Below, in pieces: positions 1 through 11,844 of a stretch of 64,000 bases of DNA (positions within the stretch are counted from its first letter, which is position 1; each line of letters starts with the position of its first letter). This DNA is from Melitaea cinxia (lineage: Eukaryota; Arthropoda; Insecta; Lepidoptera; Nymphalidae), in contig NC_059422.1 in the NCBI RefSeq assembly GCF_905220565.1, positions 880,501 through 944,500 on the forward strand, given 5' to 3'. The notes under the pieces are model-generated. The model had not been told where the DNA came from and did not search any database. It saw only the letters and a list, made by a program, of their open reading frames with translations. The position numbers and the translations under genes are program-made.

Positions 1-531
1 GATATACACACTTAACGAAAGTCGATGTCATTATACAGAAATAATAATACAAATAAATTAAAAAAAAAAAACGACAATAATAAAATAAAGTTAAGGCAGC
101 AAAAAAATCAAACAATAAAATAAAAATTTATATCTTAACATTGGGTACATTACAAACATAGGTAATATACCCAGTGTTATGTGCAACCTTAACTTAGTCG
201 AAATAATCAACATATTAAGTTACTTAAAATTTCTAATGTCTCGGTAAACATTACCTTCCTATTATGTCCTCGGTTTTATTAAATATTACAATAAATAAGA
301 TAAACTAATATCCCTAGTGTAGGCAGAGAGAAAAAAAAGCAGGACGAAAAAGCTCTCGGTACTCTTTTAAAAATTTAAAGTACCTACAAGACAAAAAGTA
401 ACAGTATGATCAGGACAAATACGAGACAGCCAATCGTGTGTGTCGAAACCACCACACGTCACCTGCTCACAATATTTTAACTATATATATTTACAGATTG
501 AGTTCAAAGACATAGTCTAGTCGAGCTTTAT
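1..531. other. AT-rich non-coding stretch
   Basis: I see no gene here. The sequence is AT-rich and poly-A rich. It lies just downstream (minus strand) of the LINE pseudogene that ends at 532, so part of it may be that element's 3' UTR. Confidence 0.5.
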
Positions 532-2210
532 TCAATCCCATGCCTTTTCATCATTAAGATATTCATTGATGTTATAATAGGCTTTATTACATAAAGTTCG
601 CTTGATGATTTTTTTAAACTTCAGTTAAGGCAGAGATTGAAGCGCAGCCGGAATCTTATTGTATAATAAGATAGATATTCCTATAAAGGAACTACTCTTT
701 TTCCTGAGCCGGCATTTAGGAAATATTAATTTGTGGTTTTTCTTGAGGGTTACATCATGTGAGGCATGTCGATCACTACGGCTAACAAATAAATTCCTAT
801 TTTTCCGTATGTACATTATATTTTCATAAATGTACTGCGATGCAAAGGTCAGAATGTTGATCTCTTTAAATTTCTCTTTCTGAGATTCTTTACATCCCAT
901 TTTATAAATATAACGGATAGACCTTTTCTGCAGAATAAAAATGACATTAATATCAGCCGCATTGCCCCATTGCAAAATGCCATAAGATATTATACTATGG
1001 AAGTAGCTGAAGTAAACTAATGTAGCTGTATCGACATCTGTTAATAATAACCTTATTCTTTTAACCGCGTACGCTGCAGAACTCAGTCTATCCGTCAATT
1101 AATTGACAGATATGGGGTCCCCACTGCAACTTTGAATCAATGGTGATTTTTAAAAAAACGGTTGAGTTAACTAAGTTCAATTTATCACCATTGAGTTTTG
1201 GATGCATATCAATTTGTTTTACATTTGGAGCAGAAAATTTGATACAATTAGTTTTTTTACCACTGAGAAGTAAGTTATTCACTCTAAACCAGTGTACCAG
1301 TTCAGAGAGAGCATTGTTTACATCGTCATAGTTGGTTACTTGTCTACGTATTTTTAATGTTAATGAAGTGTCATCAGCAAACAATACAATCTCATGCTTC
1401 TTCTCTACTAAATACCGTAGATCGTTTATGTATATTAAGAACAAGTGTGGACTAAGAATTGAGCCTTGTGGGACCCACATCTGTATGAGGCCCAAACGAC
1501 TTAGTACAATTCACTTCAACCCTCTGAGTTCTATCACTAAGATAAGAACTCAGAAGTTTTAGTGCGGTATTTTTGATGGCATAGTGACTGAGTTTTCTGA
1601 TTAATGTGTTATGATGAACACAGTCAAATGCCTTAGATAAATCACAAAATACACCTAAAGCATCACGCGACTCCTCCCAAGTATTGACTATCGAAATAAA
1701 AAGCTCGACACCGGCATCAGTTGTTGAGCGTCCTTTAGTGAAACCGAACTGCTTGTTATGTAAAATATTATTTTTTGTGAAATGGTTTAGAAGCTGACCG
1801 AGAATCACTTTTTTAAATATTTTACTACAGGCAGGTGGAATAGAAATGGGCCTGTAATTTGTTGGATCTGTATGACAACCGGACTTAAACAAAGGTATAA
1901 CTTTACTACGCTTCATAAGATCAGGAAACTCGCCACTTATAATACATTCATTAAATATAATCGCTAAGTGGGGTGCTATGATATCAACAATTATACCAAT
2001 AATTTTAACAGATATACCCCAGAGGTTAACGGTGTTTTTAATTTCTAAAGTTTTAAATGTTTTAACAATTTCATTAGCATCTATGGGTTTAAAAATAAAA
2101 TCATCTTTGCACGCATTTACATTTTGTTTAAGCAACGATTCGGCGACTTCGGGCGATGATATAAGCGCCTTAGCTGTCGAAAGTGGAATATCAGCAAAGT
2201 ATTTTTCCAA
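532..2210 (-). pseudogene. LINE reverse transcriptase pseudogene (CR1/Jockey group)
   Basis: A 5'-truncated non-LTR retrotransposon ORF2, read from 2210 down to 532. RT motifs appear in order: NYRPISIP, then QFGFTKGRSTTDAGV (template/primer region), FCDLSKAFDCVHH (motif A), VPQGSILSP (motif B), and FADDTSL (motif C catalytic aspartates, about 1355). The frame breaks inside motif B near 1480 and again near 1100. A further in-frame stop at 625-627 is followed by a recognisable C-terminal tail (KFKKIIKRTLC, then EYLNDEKAWD) ending at a TGA at 532-534. The endonuclease domain is missing. Three lesions make this a dead copy. Clade assignment is by motif memory only. Confidence 0.85.
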
Positions 2211-2492
2211 AGTGGTTCAGCTATTTCGGTATTCAAGTATTAGCTATTTTAATAAGTCGTATTACTCAAATTAACGCGTATGAAACTGCTACACAGCTAG
2301 CGAAAATATAAATTTAAAGCAAACATTTGTGCCAGTAATTTAGTTATGTTCATTTTTTATCTGTATTATTTTGATATTAGTTGAGATTTTATAAAAAAGT
2401 CATTAAATACTTAATTGTTTAATTAAGATAACGTTTATTTCACAATATGAACCTGTTATATATGTATATAATAAATATTGTGCAAGAAAAAT

Positions 2493-2545
2493 GCAAATAT
2501 GTACAAAAGGCGTTCTTATCGTTAAAAGAGCAATCTCATCATGAA
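2493..2545 (-). repeat. L-tail fragment (LINE 3' end)
   Basis: A short, diverged copy of the LINE 3' end that reads GTACAAAAGGCG, then CTTATCGTTAAAAGAGCAAT on the plus strand. It matches the hairpin-bearing tail seen intact at 5784-5838. Confidence 0.45.
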
Positions 2546-2619
2546 AAATGTATTAAGATGCATAGAGGTGCATGGAATCATCCAGAATTTGTTTAAGATG
2601 GGTCGAAAACCAATGTAAA

Positions 2620-2832
2620 ACTCGATAAGAAGGCTTTTTGAAGTAAATCTTTACGATTGACTCGTTACGGAAAGTGTGATCGGGCGAGGCGAATGGAGCA
2701 CGAGAGAGAGGTGTGAGCATACATTTTCTCTCTCTCATAGCCAGTTACGTTTCGTATAGCTAAGACACAGTGCAGGCCTGTTGCTAAAGAAGTTTTACTT
2801 CAGTCGTGTGGTCTAAAGAACACTCGTTTTTT
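2620..2832 (+). repeat. M-family dispersed repeat (MITE-like)
   Basis: About 200 bp sharing GGAAAGTGTGATCGGGCGAG, a CTCTC-rich middle and TTTTACTTCAGTCGTGTGG with copies at 7660, 27195 and 58705. GAAGTAAA near the left and TTTTACTTC near the right are inverted relative to each other. It carries no coding sequence. Confidence 0.6.
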
Positions 2833-3052
2833 ATTGACTGACACTTTTTATTTACCTTCAATATCTACGAGTACACTACTTCAATGACAGTTTGCGGAGG
2901 TTACGGCTAAATCTAGCTAAAATTATCTTATTAAAATCCAAAATATTTATTATTTGCTTCGAGTCAGGAGTGCAGGAGGTGGGAGAAATGCTCCACCTCA
3001 CTCACTCCACTGTGGGTACGCTCATAGGTCAATGGCATTCCAATCTATAAAA

Positions 3053-3354
3053 TCTATATTAATAAATAAAATAGTAGTAGTGTCTGTTTGTAATATTAAA
3101 ATAACCGCTTCTTACTAAATTCATACGGTACATATACCAAAATCTCTGTCGTCTGTCTGTCCGTCTGTTTGTTCCGGGTAATCTTTGAAGCGGCTGAGCC
3201 GATTTTGACGGAATTTTCACTGACAAATAGTTGTCGTAGTAAGCAGTAACTTAGGTTACTTTTATTTAAGAAATTTATTTATCTTATAACTCTGCAAACC
3301 GAACAATAACTTTTTTGTTAAACACCACACGGACGAAGTCGCAGGCACAGCTAG
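3053..3354 (+). mobile_element. Non-autonomous Helitron-like element
   Basis: It starts A|TCTATATTAATAAATAAAA and ends GGCACAGCTAG|T, matching the canonical Helitron TC...CTRR ends inserted between A and T. The internal CTGTCTGTCCGTCTGTTTGT stretch matches a minus-strand relative at 39130-39454. No Rep/helicase ORF is present. Confidence 0.6.
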
Positions 3355-3605
3355 TTACATATAAAAATAATTGTAAAACAATTGAACTTGATTAATGATG
3401 CGTGATTACTGATTACATTTCGATAAAACTATGACTTTTTTTTTATTATTTGTTCAAAATACAAAAAACACATAGTTAAAACTTATACATAAGCCTGCCA
3501 CGAAAACTCACAAGAGCTTATCCGGCCAAGCCGCCGCGTCGCATATCATATTATCATATGATATCTTTATCGTACCGTACCATGTTAGGCCATTAAATTT
3601 AAACT

Positions 3606-5533
3606 AAGGTAATCACTGACGACATTAAAAAGTTAATTGCCAAGAAAAATCGTGCTAAGTTAAAACTGAAAAGTGACAATTCTGAGTTGAACTGCGAAAG
3701 ATACAAGAAGTTGCGTAACCGCTGCAATAAGTTATGTAGAGATGCACAGCGACGCTACATCCACAAGTCCGTTGACAATGAAGATTCTGCCAAAGTGTGG
3801 AAATTTCTTAAAGCCATAGGAGTTGGTAAATCATCAAATCTTCAAAATCTTCCAACCTCTATAAATCTTGATTCGCTAAATAAACATTTTTCATGTAGTA
3901 ACATGCTGGATAGCGTTAGCAAAACGATGACAACAAATTTTATTTCCTCTTTACCAACTCCTGAATATCCAACATTTAGTTTCTGTCCTTTTGCCCAGAG
4001 TGATGTTAGGAAGAATATATTGTCCATTGCATCGAATGCGGAGGGTTGCGATAGTGTTAGTCGTAAGATGATTATTCCCATCTTAGACATAATCTGCCCC
4101 ATCATTACTAATATCCTAAATTCGTCTATCACATCTGGCACATTTCCACAGGACTGGAAATTGGCTAAAATTATTCCTATTCCCAAAAAATTAAGCCAAC
4201 AAATTTTTCCGATTTTCGTCCTATTTCGATTTTACCTTTCCTTTCAAAAGTTTTAGAACGTCTTGTTTATCAACAAATCAGTCTGTTTTTAAACAAAAAT
4301 TGTATCCTTAGTCCTCTCCAGTCAGGTTTCCGCCCCGGTCATAGTACGACTACCGCTCTCGTAAAAATTACCGATGACATTCGCTGTGCAATGGACAATA
4401 AGCAGCTTACCGTACTGGTCCTTCTTGACTTCAGCAACGCGTTTAGCAGTGTTGATTTTGATCTACTGGTAAGTGTGCTAAGTTCTCTTAACATATCTCC
4501 TTTGGCAGCGGACTGGTTTCGTAGTTACCTGCAAGGACGTCGGCAGCGCATACAATTTGACGAAAGTTTTTCTGACTGGTGTGACGTCAAAGCCGGTGTT
4601 CCGCAGGGTGGTGTGCTGTCTCCTCTCCTGTTTTCTATTTTCATAAACTCTATTACTTTCAATTTAAATTCTCTCTACCACTTATATGCAGACGACCTCC
4701 AACTTTACCTATCTTCAAATCTTGAGAATCTTCCTAATACTATAGCTGCGATTAATTCGGATCTGACTACTGTCTCCGAATGGTGTAAGCAATATGGTCT
4801 TACGGTTAACCCATCAAAAAGTCAAGTAATCCTGATCGGTAGTCAGAAAATTACTGCAAAAATTGACTATACAAATTTGCCTCTTATTTCTTTTGATGGT
4901 GTTAAACTACCTTTTCTGGACAAAGTGAAGAACCTTGGTATCTACTTCGATCAAGCATTATCCTGGACTCACCAAATTAGTGAAGTGAGTAGAAAAATGT
5001 TTGCCACCGCGGGGTCATTGAGACGTTTACGTAACTTTCTCCCCGTTCCAAACAAAATTGCGCTTGCGAATTCACTTATGCTTTCGATTTTGGACTACGC
5101 TGACGTATGCTATCTTAACCTCACTGAATATCAGTTAAATAAACTTGAGCGCCTTCAAAATGTTGCGATTCGGTTCATATTTGGCTTGCGTAAATATGAC
5201 CACATTTCGGAATTTCGTAAAAAACTGAACTGGTTACCCATTCGTCTTCGCCGAAATTCTCATATATTGTCTCTTCTGTACTGTGTACTATTTCATCCGT
5301 CAACACCTGTTTACCTAAAGGATAAGTTCGAATTCCTTGGTTCACATAGTGAAATTTTAAGGTCATCAGAAAACCTTAAGCTGCGTGTACCCCGTCACAG
5401 AACAAACTTTTATAAAAACTCCTTTGCTGTGCAAGCTGTTTTGCTATGGAACGACTTACCTGTGGCCATAAGACGAGCTCAAAGTTTGTTTCTGTTTAAG
5501 AAGCATTTGAAAGCATATTACCTCAGTCTATAA
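3606..5533 (+). pseudogene. LINE ORF2 reverse transcriptase, one frameshift
   Basis: RT that would prime reverse transcription of its own RNA at a nicked target. Motifs: DFRPISILPFLSKVLERL, SGFRPGHSTTTAL, VLLDFSNAFSSVDFDLL (motif A, about 4420-4460), AGVPQGGVLSPLLFSIFIN (motif B, about 4595-4650), LYADDLQLY (motif C, about 4684-4710) and NPSKSQVILIG (motif D). The only visible lesion is a one-base frame change in the A run near 4185-4195: upstream codons run to a stop at 4256 in one frame, while the real protein continues in another frame to 5533. Close relative of the LINE at 36494-38649. Confidence 0.85.
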
Positions 5534-5902
5534 TTATTTTAAACTCACTACATTCAATTGATAAAAGATCATTAAATTTGCCATGAATCTATATATTATA
5601 CGATTACTGTATTTATATATTAGTGTGTATGTAAATGTTTTTATTTTTTTTTTTTATTGCGTACGTATGTGTATAATGTATATGCATATATAATTGTTAT
5701 ATATTCTATTTTTATTTTTTATTTTTTCTTTGACTTATTTAAATCTGTTTACCACCTGCCCATCTGAAAAGCAATATCCCTTTCATTATCAGGTTGTCTG
5801 GAAGAGATTGCTTTTTAGCAATAAGATCGCCTGGTTGTACAATTTGTTACTATAATTGCTTGTAATTTTAATTTTGTTCTTTATTTAAATGTGCAATAAA
5901 GT

Positions 5903-5903
5903 A

Positions 5904-5938
<35 letters not shown>
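5903..5938. repeat. (ATT)n microsatellite, shared LINE tail
   Basis: About twelve ATT units directly after AATAAAGTAT of the plus-strand LINE. Read on the other strand it is also directly downstream of the minus-strand LINE end at 5956. Confidence 0.9.
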
Positions 5939-5941
<3 letters not shown>

Positions 5942-5955
5942 AAATTTTGTAACTA

Positions 5956-6290
5956 TTAAACGCTTAAAGATTTTAGTAAATGTTCTTTTAGTGATCTTCT
6001 ATATTTTCGTTTGTCCAGGTATAACTCTTGTAGGTCTTCGGGAAGTTTATTAACAAATGCAGGTATAATAGTGTTTAACATTCTAGCTCCGTAAAAATTC
6101 CTAGCATTCGGCACAACAAATTTTTTTGAGTTTTGGATATTTCTTAGGGTATTGGGTCTACATTTTTCGATTAATAAAGAAGGATCATTAACTTCATTTA
6201 GGATATTGAATTTCACCAAAGTAAATACATCCATGACATTACAATATCTAAAAATATCACTTTCATTCAAGATACGTTTATTTTTAAATT
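5956..6290 (-). pseudogene. LINE RT C-terminal fragment
   Basis: A minus-strand ORF of 104 codons resembling the end of a LINE ORF2: KFVVPNARNFYGARMLNTII, then NKLPEDLQEL, then KRKYRRSLKEHLLKSL and a TAA at 5956. Only the region downstream of the RT catalytic core remains (strong 5' truncation near 6290). It is a different subfamily from the neighbouring plus-strand LINE and meets it tail-to-tail across the ATT run. Confidence 0.7.
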
Positions 6291-6468
6291 TTGGGATAGT
6301 GGTTAATTCATTAATTTGAGTTAATGTTAGCCAATATTATAAATTCATGCCATTACGGCAATATTAGCCAATATTGCCAAAATATCACGAATGATTCGCA
6401 AATGCTAAGTAAAACTCTCTAGAATAAGATAATAAATAGCATCAATAAAACTTAACAACATTAAATCA

Positions 6469-6756
6469 ACTGAGGTAGGGCACAACAGGAATTTCTTGTT
6501 CAAAATATGGAGCAGTCCGACTGGGGAAGTACCTCGACCTTACAGCTGATCACATCTAAATAATACTGCTTTCAAGCAGTATTGTGTTCCTGTTGATGAG
6601 TAAGGTGACCAGAGCTCCTGGGGGGGATTGGGGATTGGGTCGGCAACGCGCTTGCGATGCTTCTGGTGTTGCAGGCGTCTATAAGCTACAGTAATCGCTT
6701 TCCATCAGGTGAGCCGTACGCTTGTTTGCCTAACTAGTGATATAAAAAAAAATTAA
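6469..6756 (+). mobile_element. S3 SINE-like element
   Basis: About 285 bp, beginning CTGAGGTAGGGCACAACAGG and ending in a short A tail. A perfect internal hairpin, AATACTGCTT-TC-AAGCAGTATT, is conserved among copies. Other copies lie at 24782, 43244, 47183, 53625, 60100, 62293 and 63752. Confidence 0.65.
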
Positions 6757-7640
6757 ATTTTATTTAATAAACATAGAAATTGTTGTGTATGTATTTTGTC
6801 GACATTAAAGTGATTAGGAATCTCGACAAAATAACAATAATTAGGTAATAAAAGTTATAGCAGAATCAAATAAATGTAAAAATTAAATAATTTTATAATA
6901 ATTTGGTTTATATTAATTAATAGTTAAGAAAAGATTTTTAAAGATACTAAAATGAATTTATAATGACGGTATCTCTAGTCTTGTATGGTTTGAATTTATT
7001 CTGACAAGCTGACCGTGGTTTGCCGGCTAATTTCAATTCTCTGGCCAAAGACCGACGGCTTTTTGAACAAGCAAAAATTTAACAAAAGATCGATTGGAAA
7101 AAAATTTAGCATTTTCTATTTTTTTTTTTTTAAATTAAAACCTTATTTCATCCAACTTGGCTTGACCGAATAAAAAAAAAAATTCAAAAAAAGAAAACAA
7201 AAATTATGCTGCATTATAAAAAAAAATTGTTTTAAAGTGATGTGTACTCAGACGAAATATTATTTCATTTTTTTAAATAGGCTTTGGTAACAGAGCATAC
7301 AATGTAACAATTAACTAATAAATGTACATTTTTTTTAGTAGGTAATTGCTTCTTGAATTACAAGCAAAACTGCATTGATAGCCCAAATTATTTATTTTTT
7401 AGTTTTATTACTGAAAGTAGCTGTATACGCGTTCATTTAAGGACAAAAATTAGCCTATCCTCGGTAATTAGGCTATCCAACACAAAAATAATATTTCAAT
7501 TTGAACCAGTAGCTCTTAAGATTAGCGTGTTTAAACAAACAAACTTTTAAGCTTTATAACATTATATAGATTAAGTAGCTGTACTTCTGTTACTAAGAAT
7601 ATCGTTTTGATGACTTTTACACACATTAAGTAATGTCTAA
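6757..7640. other. AT-rich non-coding stretch
   Basis: Long A and T runs and only short chance ORFs. I see no supported gene or repeat in it. Confidence 0.5.
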
Positions 7641-7659
7641 CGCTTTGATATAGCATACT

Positions 7660-7840
7660 GAAATAAAGCTTCTTTACGCACGCTAGACTTGGGGAGGCTG
7701 GTGAAGGCGTGACGAGAGCGTTACGAAAAGTGTGATCGGGTGAGTCGAACGGAAGTTGAGAGGGAGATATATAAGTTAGATGGATCTAAAGAGATTTTAC
7801 TTCAGTCGTGTGACTATAAAGAACACTCGTTTTTTTTTTA
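7660..7840 (+). repeat. M-family dispersed repeat
   Basis: Shares GAAAAGTGTGATCGGGTGAG and TTTTACTTCAGTCGTGTGAC with the copy at 2620; the CTCTC-rich middle is shorter. Confidence 0.55.
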
Positions 7841-9329
7841 TAAATTAAAGATATTAAAATAAATATATAATAGGTACTTCTTTAGATTTAAAGAATACTT
7901 AATTTAATGTCGATTTCATGATGTTTTTACAAAATATTTTAAAACTAAAGCGATACTAACTATGCGATAAGGCCGCTCTTTGTAACTTATGATATTCTGT
8001 TAAAATCAATCTGATATGTATTATTTCTGTTTTGGTGTACAATAAAGTGTATTGTTATGTTATTTTATGTTAAAATATAGATAAATGATGACAGGCTTTT
8101 GTGCGTTTACTTAAATTTCTGTTTCTTTAGACATACTTAAATAAGGAGTAAAACTAGAAAAAAAATAAGCTGTACAATAATATAACGAAATAATAATAAG
8201 TATTGCTTTGTAATGTTTACGCGAATTTCACTAATTATAATAAAACAACTTTTTTTGGATTTAATCGCGGTTTATAAGATTTTAATGCAGACCAGTCCTA
8301 CCGTGACCATGGTTGCTGTAAAGTATCCGAAACGTCGGGAATCTAAAAAACCGAATAATCCGCGAAAAAATCCAAAAAAGTTCGTTCATTATAATAATAA
8401 TAAGTACATAATTAATAATATAATTTGCAATACGATCGAATTAAAAAAAAATCGAATTACTTTTTAATCGTTTGGATTTTGTTGAAAATTACATTAAAAA
8501 AAAAACGATTTTTTTATTTCAAACGCGAACTTTAGTATTTAAAGTATTTTGTGATTAACTTAACAATTCAACATAAATTTAAAGTGTTTATTACAAAGAA
8601 ATTAATAGATAAAGCTTATTATTCGATGCAAGATTAAATAGTCGATAGAGATGTCTGGAAATGACGCTGTATTTCATGCAAGATATTACCGGTTTTGTAT
8701 TAAAAGTTTTTTTTTTGATCAACTACGGTTTTTCGCCGTTTCTTCTCTGTGGTAGCTATTCGAAGATGGATTCTAGATGGCAATTCGAAGGTGTTTTTGA
8801 CGCCTATTCGTATAAAGTTATTTTTATTTTATTTGATTTATTTATGATTAATAACAAGAAAAAGTCTTGTTAGGTATGCTTTTCGCATCTCGCTGCCATC
8901 CCGCTCAGTGCGTGTAGCGCGCGATAAGGAACCTCGTTCCGTATAAATTTAAATAACAATTTTTACTGTATTAAAAGGGTTAATTTTGGCTCGATAAATG
9001 TCCACCAAACCACAGATATAGTTGTATAGATGTCAATTCTTTTAACAAAGTTTTTAATCACTTTTTGACAAAATTTAATGTCAAGGTTTTTTTTGTACAG
9101 GAAAGGAGTTAACTGTTAATGTGTTATCAAATATTGTTTGGAAGATCACTCAGTTAACGACATGACCGTCTTGCGTTTTTGTGCATCTCTCTTTGTTTGA
9201 AATAATTAGTGGAGTGCCATAGAGTATTAATACTGTCTTTTTTCATACCAATAACATAATACTATCTTTTTTAATACCAATAAAATATAACACTTCAATA
9301 AAAATATATTAATAATAAAACAAACATAC
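7841..9329. other. Non-coding stretch with one short repeat
   Basis: AT-rich. The only recognisable item is the K-family segment at 8213-8345. A small ORF at 8213-8467 is a by-product of that repeat and is not considered a gene. Confidence 0.5.
8213..8345 (+). repeat. K-family dispersed repeat
   Basis: TTACGCGAATTTCA, then AATCGCGGTTTATAAG, then CCGTGACCATGGTTGCTGTA. It matches segments at 63305-63425 (in a Gad1 intron) and, partly, 31008-31070. Confidence 0.45.
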
Positions 9330-9696
9330 CTTATCCATCATTTCTCCAGCTTCAGAAAAACACAAAACCGAAACAAACAAACAAAAAAAAAGAAAAAAGA
9401 AAAATAACAAAACCTGCGCGACACAGGTCCGCACACAAGTTGCGTCTACCCGACACTGAGGGTAGCCATCCCTTGCTTTCCTTCCTAAACTGAGTCAGAT
9501 ATATCTTATTCAGTTCTCCATCGTTGTATTTCAACTGCAGGACCACTTCCGGCGTGTCTCTTGCCTTCTCTCTCGCATCGAGGGTGCTGATTGGTTCGCT
9601 GTTCTCGCCTGACATCCCTGATTGGTCGGCTGTGACGACGCAGAGCGCTCGGAAATACAGCACGCCCAGTAGGGTGAAAATCGTTTTGCCTTTCAT
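9330..9696 (-). CDS. Candidate exon(s) of an unrecognised secreted protein
   Basis: An open frame from ATG 9696-9694, 94 codons to 9414. It begins with a basic-then-hydrophobic leader (MKGKTIFTLLGVLYF, then CVVTA) that looks like a signal peptide. A charged segment (about residues 25-75) and a pair of cysteines near the end (RRNLCADLCRA, after a dibasic RR) follow. The ATG directly follows GTTTTAG, a plausible acceptor after a 5' UTR intron. Downstream, CGCGCAG|GTTTTG is a weak donor at 9413. A 64-bp T-rich gap leads to an acceptor and a 20-nt in-phase mini-exon (9349-9330) before a strong donor, AAG|GTATGT. Without that splice the frame stops at 9352. GC and codon content stand out from the AT-rich flanks. 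I do not recognise the family; a neuropeptide-like or small cysteine protein is possible. No further exons were found. Confidence 0.45.
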
Positions 9697-9909
9697 CTAA
9701 AACAATGGTTTTCGGCTCTGATTAAAACGTTTGCAAGAGTGCCTCTTTAGATGCAAATGCTTTGACATTTAAGACAAAATATTTTTTTTAATTCGCAAAG
9801 GAATATGTTTTGTTTGATCTTGATTGTCAGAGGTCTGACGATTTTTACTACTTAGGTCATAACTAAAATATTATTATTTAGAAAAAACAATCAAAATTAA
9901 ATTATATTT

Positions 9910-10107
9910 CTAGCCACACAACCCAGCTTCGCACGGGTGCAAAAACTATCAGTGTTCCTCTACTATATTACGCATGTATTATAAATATAAACTTTCCTCT
10001 TGAATCACTCTATTTACCGAAGAAAATCGCATCAAAATCCATTGCATAGTTTCAAAGATCTAAGCATATATAGAGGGAAGCGACTTTGTCTTATACTATG
10101 TAATAAT
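9910..10107 (-). mobile_element. Helitron-like element (GGGTGCGAAG family)
   Basis: The minus-strand 3' end reads ...TGCACCCGTGCGAAGCTGGG, then TGGCTAG|A. It is homologous to copies at 44157-44358 and 48250-48445. The 5' end (about 10107) is degenerate. Confidence 0.55.
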
Positions 10108-10229
10108 GCGACTATAATTGTGGATTGGCAGTGTTGGCAGTAATAAAACAACAACTGAGATTAGAAATTTGTATCATCACACATAATTTTACAAAATTTA
10201 ATCAGATTATAACCTGTATTTAAATATAA

Positions 10230-10380
10230 TTATTCTGAATAAAAATTCTGAGAATTTCAATGTACTTTGCACAAAATGAATAAACGTGATTTTTAGGTAT
10301 AGGAGAGGGGGGGGGGGGGGGTTAAAAAGTTGCTAAAGTCTCGTGATAAATGAACGACCCCTAATCTACGTTTATAGTAT
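10230..10380 (+). repeat. P-family repeat with G15 run
   Basis: ACTTTGCACAAAATGAATAA, then CGTGATTTTTAGG, then a run of 15 G at 10307-10321. Related to the segment at 30735-31000 (ACTTTGCACAAAAG, then CGTGATTTTTGGG, then AGGGGGATA). Confidence 0.45.
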
Positions 10381-10587
10381 GGGAAAAAAGTATTTAATTT
10401 AGAAGAAATTGAAAACCAATACCAAAACAAAATTATTTCATAGCAAATATGATGGTTATAACATCTATATATATCATTTGTCACTGTAATGTGTCATGTT
10501 TTTTATAATTTTTGTTACAAAATGAGCGTCTTATGATAAATATTGTTTTATATATTACAATTATTGCAATTAAAATGTTTTATTAAG

Positions 10588-10750
10588 TTAGTAGCTGCCC
10601 GGACAGACTTCGTTCTGTCAAAAGTTAATAGATTTTTATTTATATACATTTTTTTTTTTATTTATTTATTAAAACCTTTCGTGGGCCATACAAAAAAAAA
10701 TTAGCCGAATTAGTTGAACCATTCTCGAGTTATGCGCTTAGCAACATTCA
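10588..10750 (-). mobile_element. Helitron-like terminal fragment
   Basis: On the minus strand a GACAGA-ACGAAG-TCTGTC hairpin is followed by CGGGCAGCTAC, resembling the hairpin-plus-CTAG Helitron 3' end with a final-base change. The adjoining part includes GCATAACTCGAGAATGG. Confidence 0.4.
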
Positions 10751-11033
10751 TTTTAATTGATATAAGATAAAAAAAAAAACAATATTTCATAATTTACGAG
10801 TAGTTTTACGGAATTTTAGTTGATTTATTATTATTAGATACAGAATTAGTTTAATACATGAAAACTTATGCGGTGCAGGTAAATGATGAGTGCGGACTTA
10901 GTGACGCTGTATTTCATGCAAGATGTTACCTTTGTATTAAAACAGTTTTTTTTTTATAATTGTGTTTGCTCGCAAACGGAAAAAAATGGTTTCAGTTTAT
11001 TACATCGACAAGTAATACAACGTAAGTAGACGA

Positions 11034-11796
11034 AAAAAAATAGGTAAAAAAACTTTTTAAGTTAAACGGTTTTATATTAAACATACATTGCAATGTTTAA
11101 GATAAATGTACTAAAAACCAAAAAATAATAAAATAGATACAGTCGTGGGAATTATAAACATATGCATAGACTAGACTAAAATAAAACCGTGGGGCACGTC
11201 AATTGTCTACAATCGTTGATTAAAATGTTTGTTTTGTAATGTTACACTATAATTAGGCAGTTGTTCAACCGACAAAGATGGACGTGTGATAAGTAGGGCT
11301 AGAATGTGGAAACAAGCTAGCAAGCTCGATTATAAGCGAGTTTTAGGGTTTCATAGTGGTGAGCGAGTAGTACTTTTATCATATGTTTTGTCGATTAAAG
11401 ACAAACTACGAGCAGTGAAACGATTCCTCGCCAGCCAGCAGTGTGAATGTCCAACGATAAACTAGTTGAAACATCTCTTTTATTTACATGGAGTGTATAA
11501 CTATTGGAATTTCCATGAGCAAGAAAATAGTAAGTAATTTCCTCACCGTCTGCGGGCCAACTGCCTATTTTAACGACGAATTAAACGATTCTTCTATCGC
11601 ACATTAAGTCGATAATTTGTAGACAATTGACGTGCCCCACGGTTTTATTTTAGTCTAGTCTATGCATATGTTTATAATTCCCACGACTGTATCTATTTTA
11701 TTATTTTTTGGTTTTTAGTACATTTATCTTAAACATTGCAATGTATGTTTAACATAAAACCGTTTAACTTAAAAAGTTTTTTTACCTATTTTTATT
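11034..11796. repeat. Long inverted repeat, about 180-bp arms
   Basis: The left arm 11034-11212 is nearly the exact reverse complement of 11617-11796: GTGGGGCACGTCAATTGTCT against AGACAATTGACGTGCCCCAC, continuing through CATATGCATAGACTAGACTA and its complement. The spacer (11213-11616) has no ORF. Confidence 0.85.
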
Positions 11797-11844
11797 TTCT
11801 AGTTTTTAGTTTTTATTTCGCATTCTGTTTAATTCATTTAGTGC

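Larger units (their letters stand above)
3606..5938 (+). mobile_element. 5'-truncated LINE with RT ORF, 3' UTR and (ATT)n tail
   Basis: The element opens in frame in the endonuclease-RT linker, so the endonuclease is lost. It continues through a complete RT and C-terminal region to a TAA at 5531-5533. A 400-bp 3' UTR follows, containing the conserved tail hairpin (GGTTGTCTGGAAGAG, then AGCAATAAGATCGCC). It ends in AATAAAGTATATT followed by (ATT)n. A microsatellite rather than poly-A end is usual for CR1/L2-type elements. Confidence 0.85.

Noticed and set aside
11034..11796. LTR retrotransposon
   Set aside because: The long repeats are inverted, not direct, and there is no coding sequence between them.
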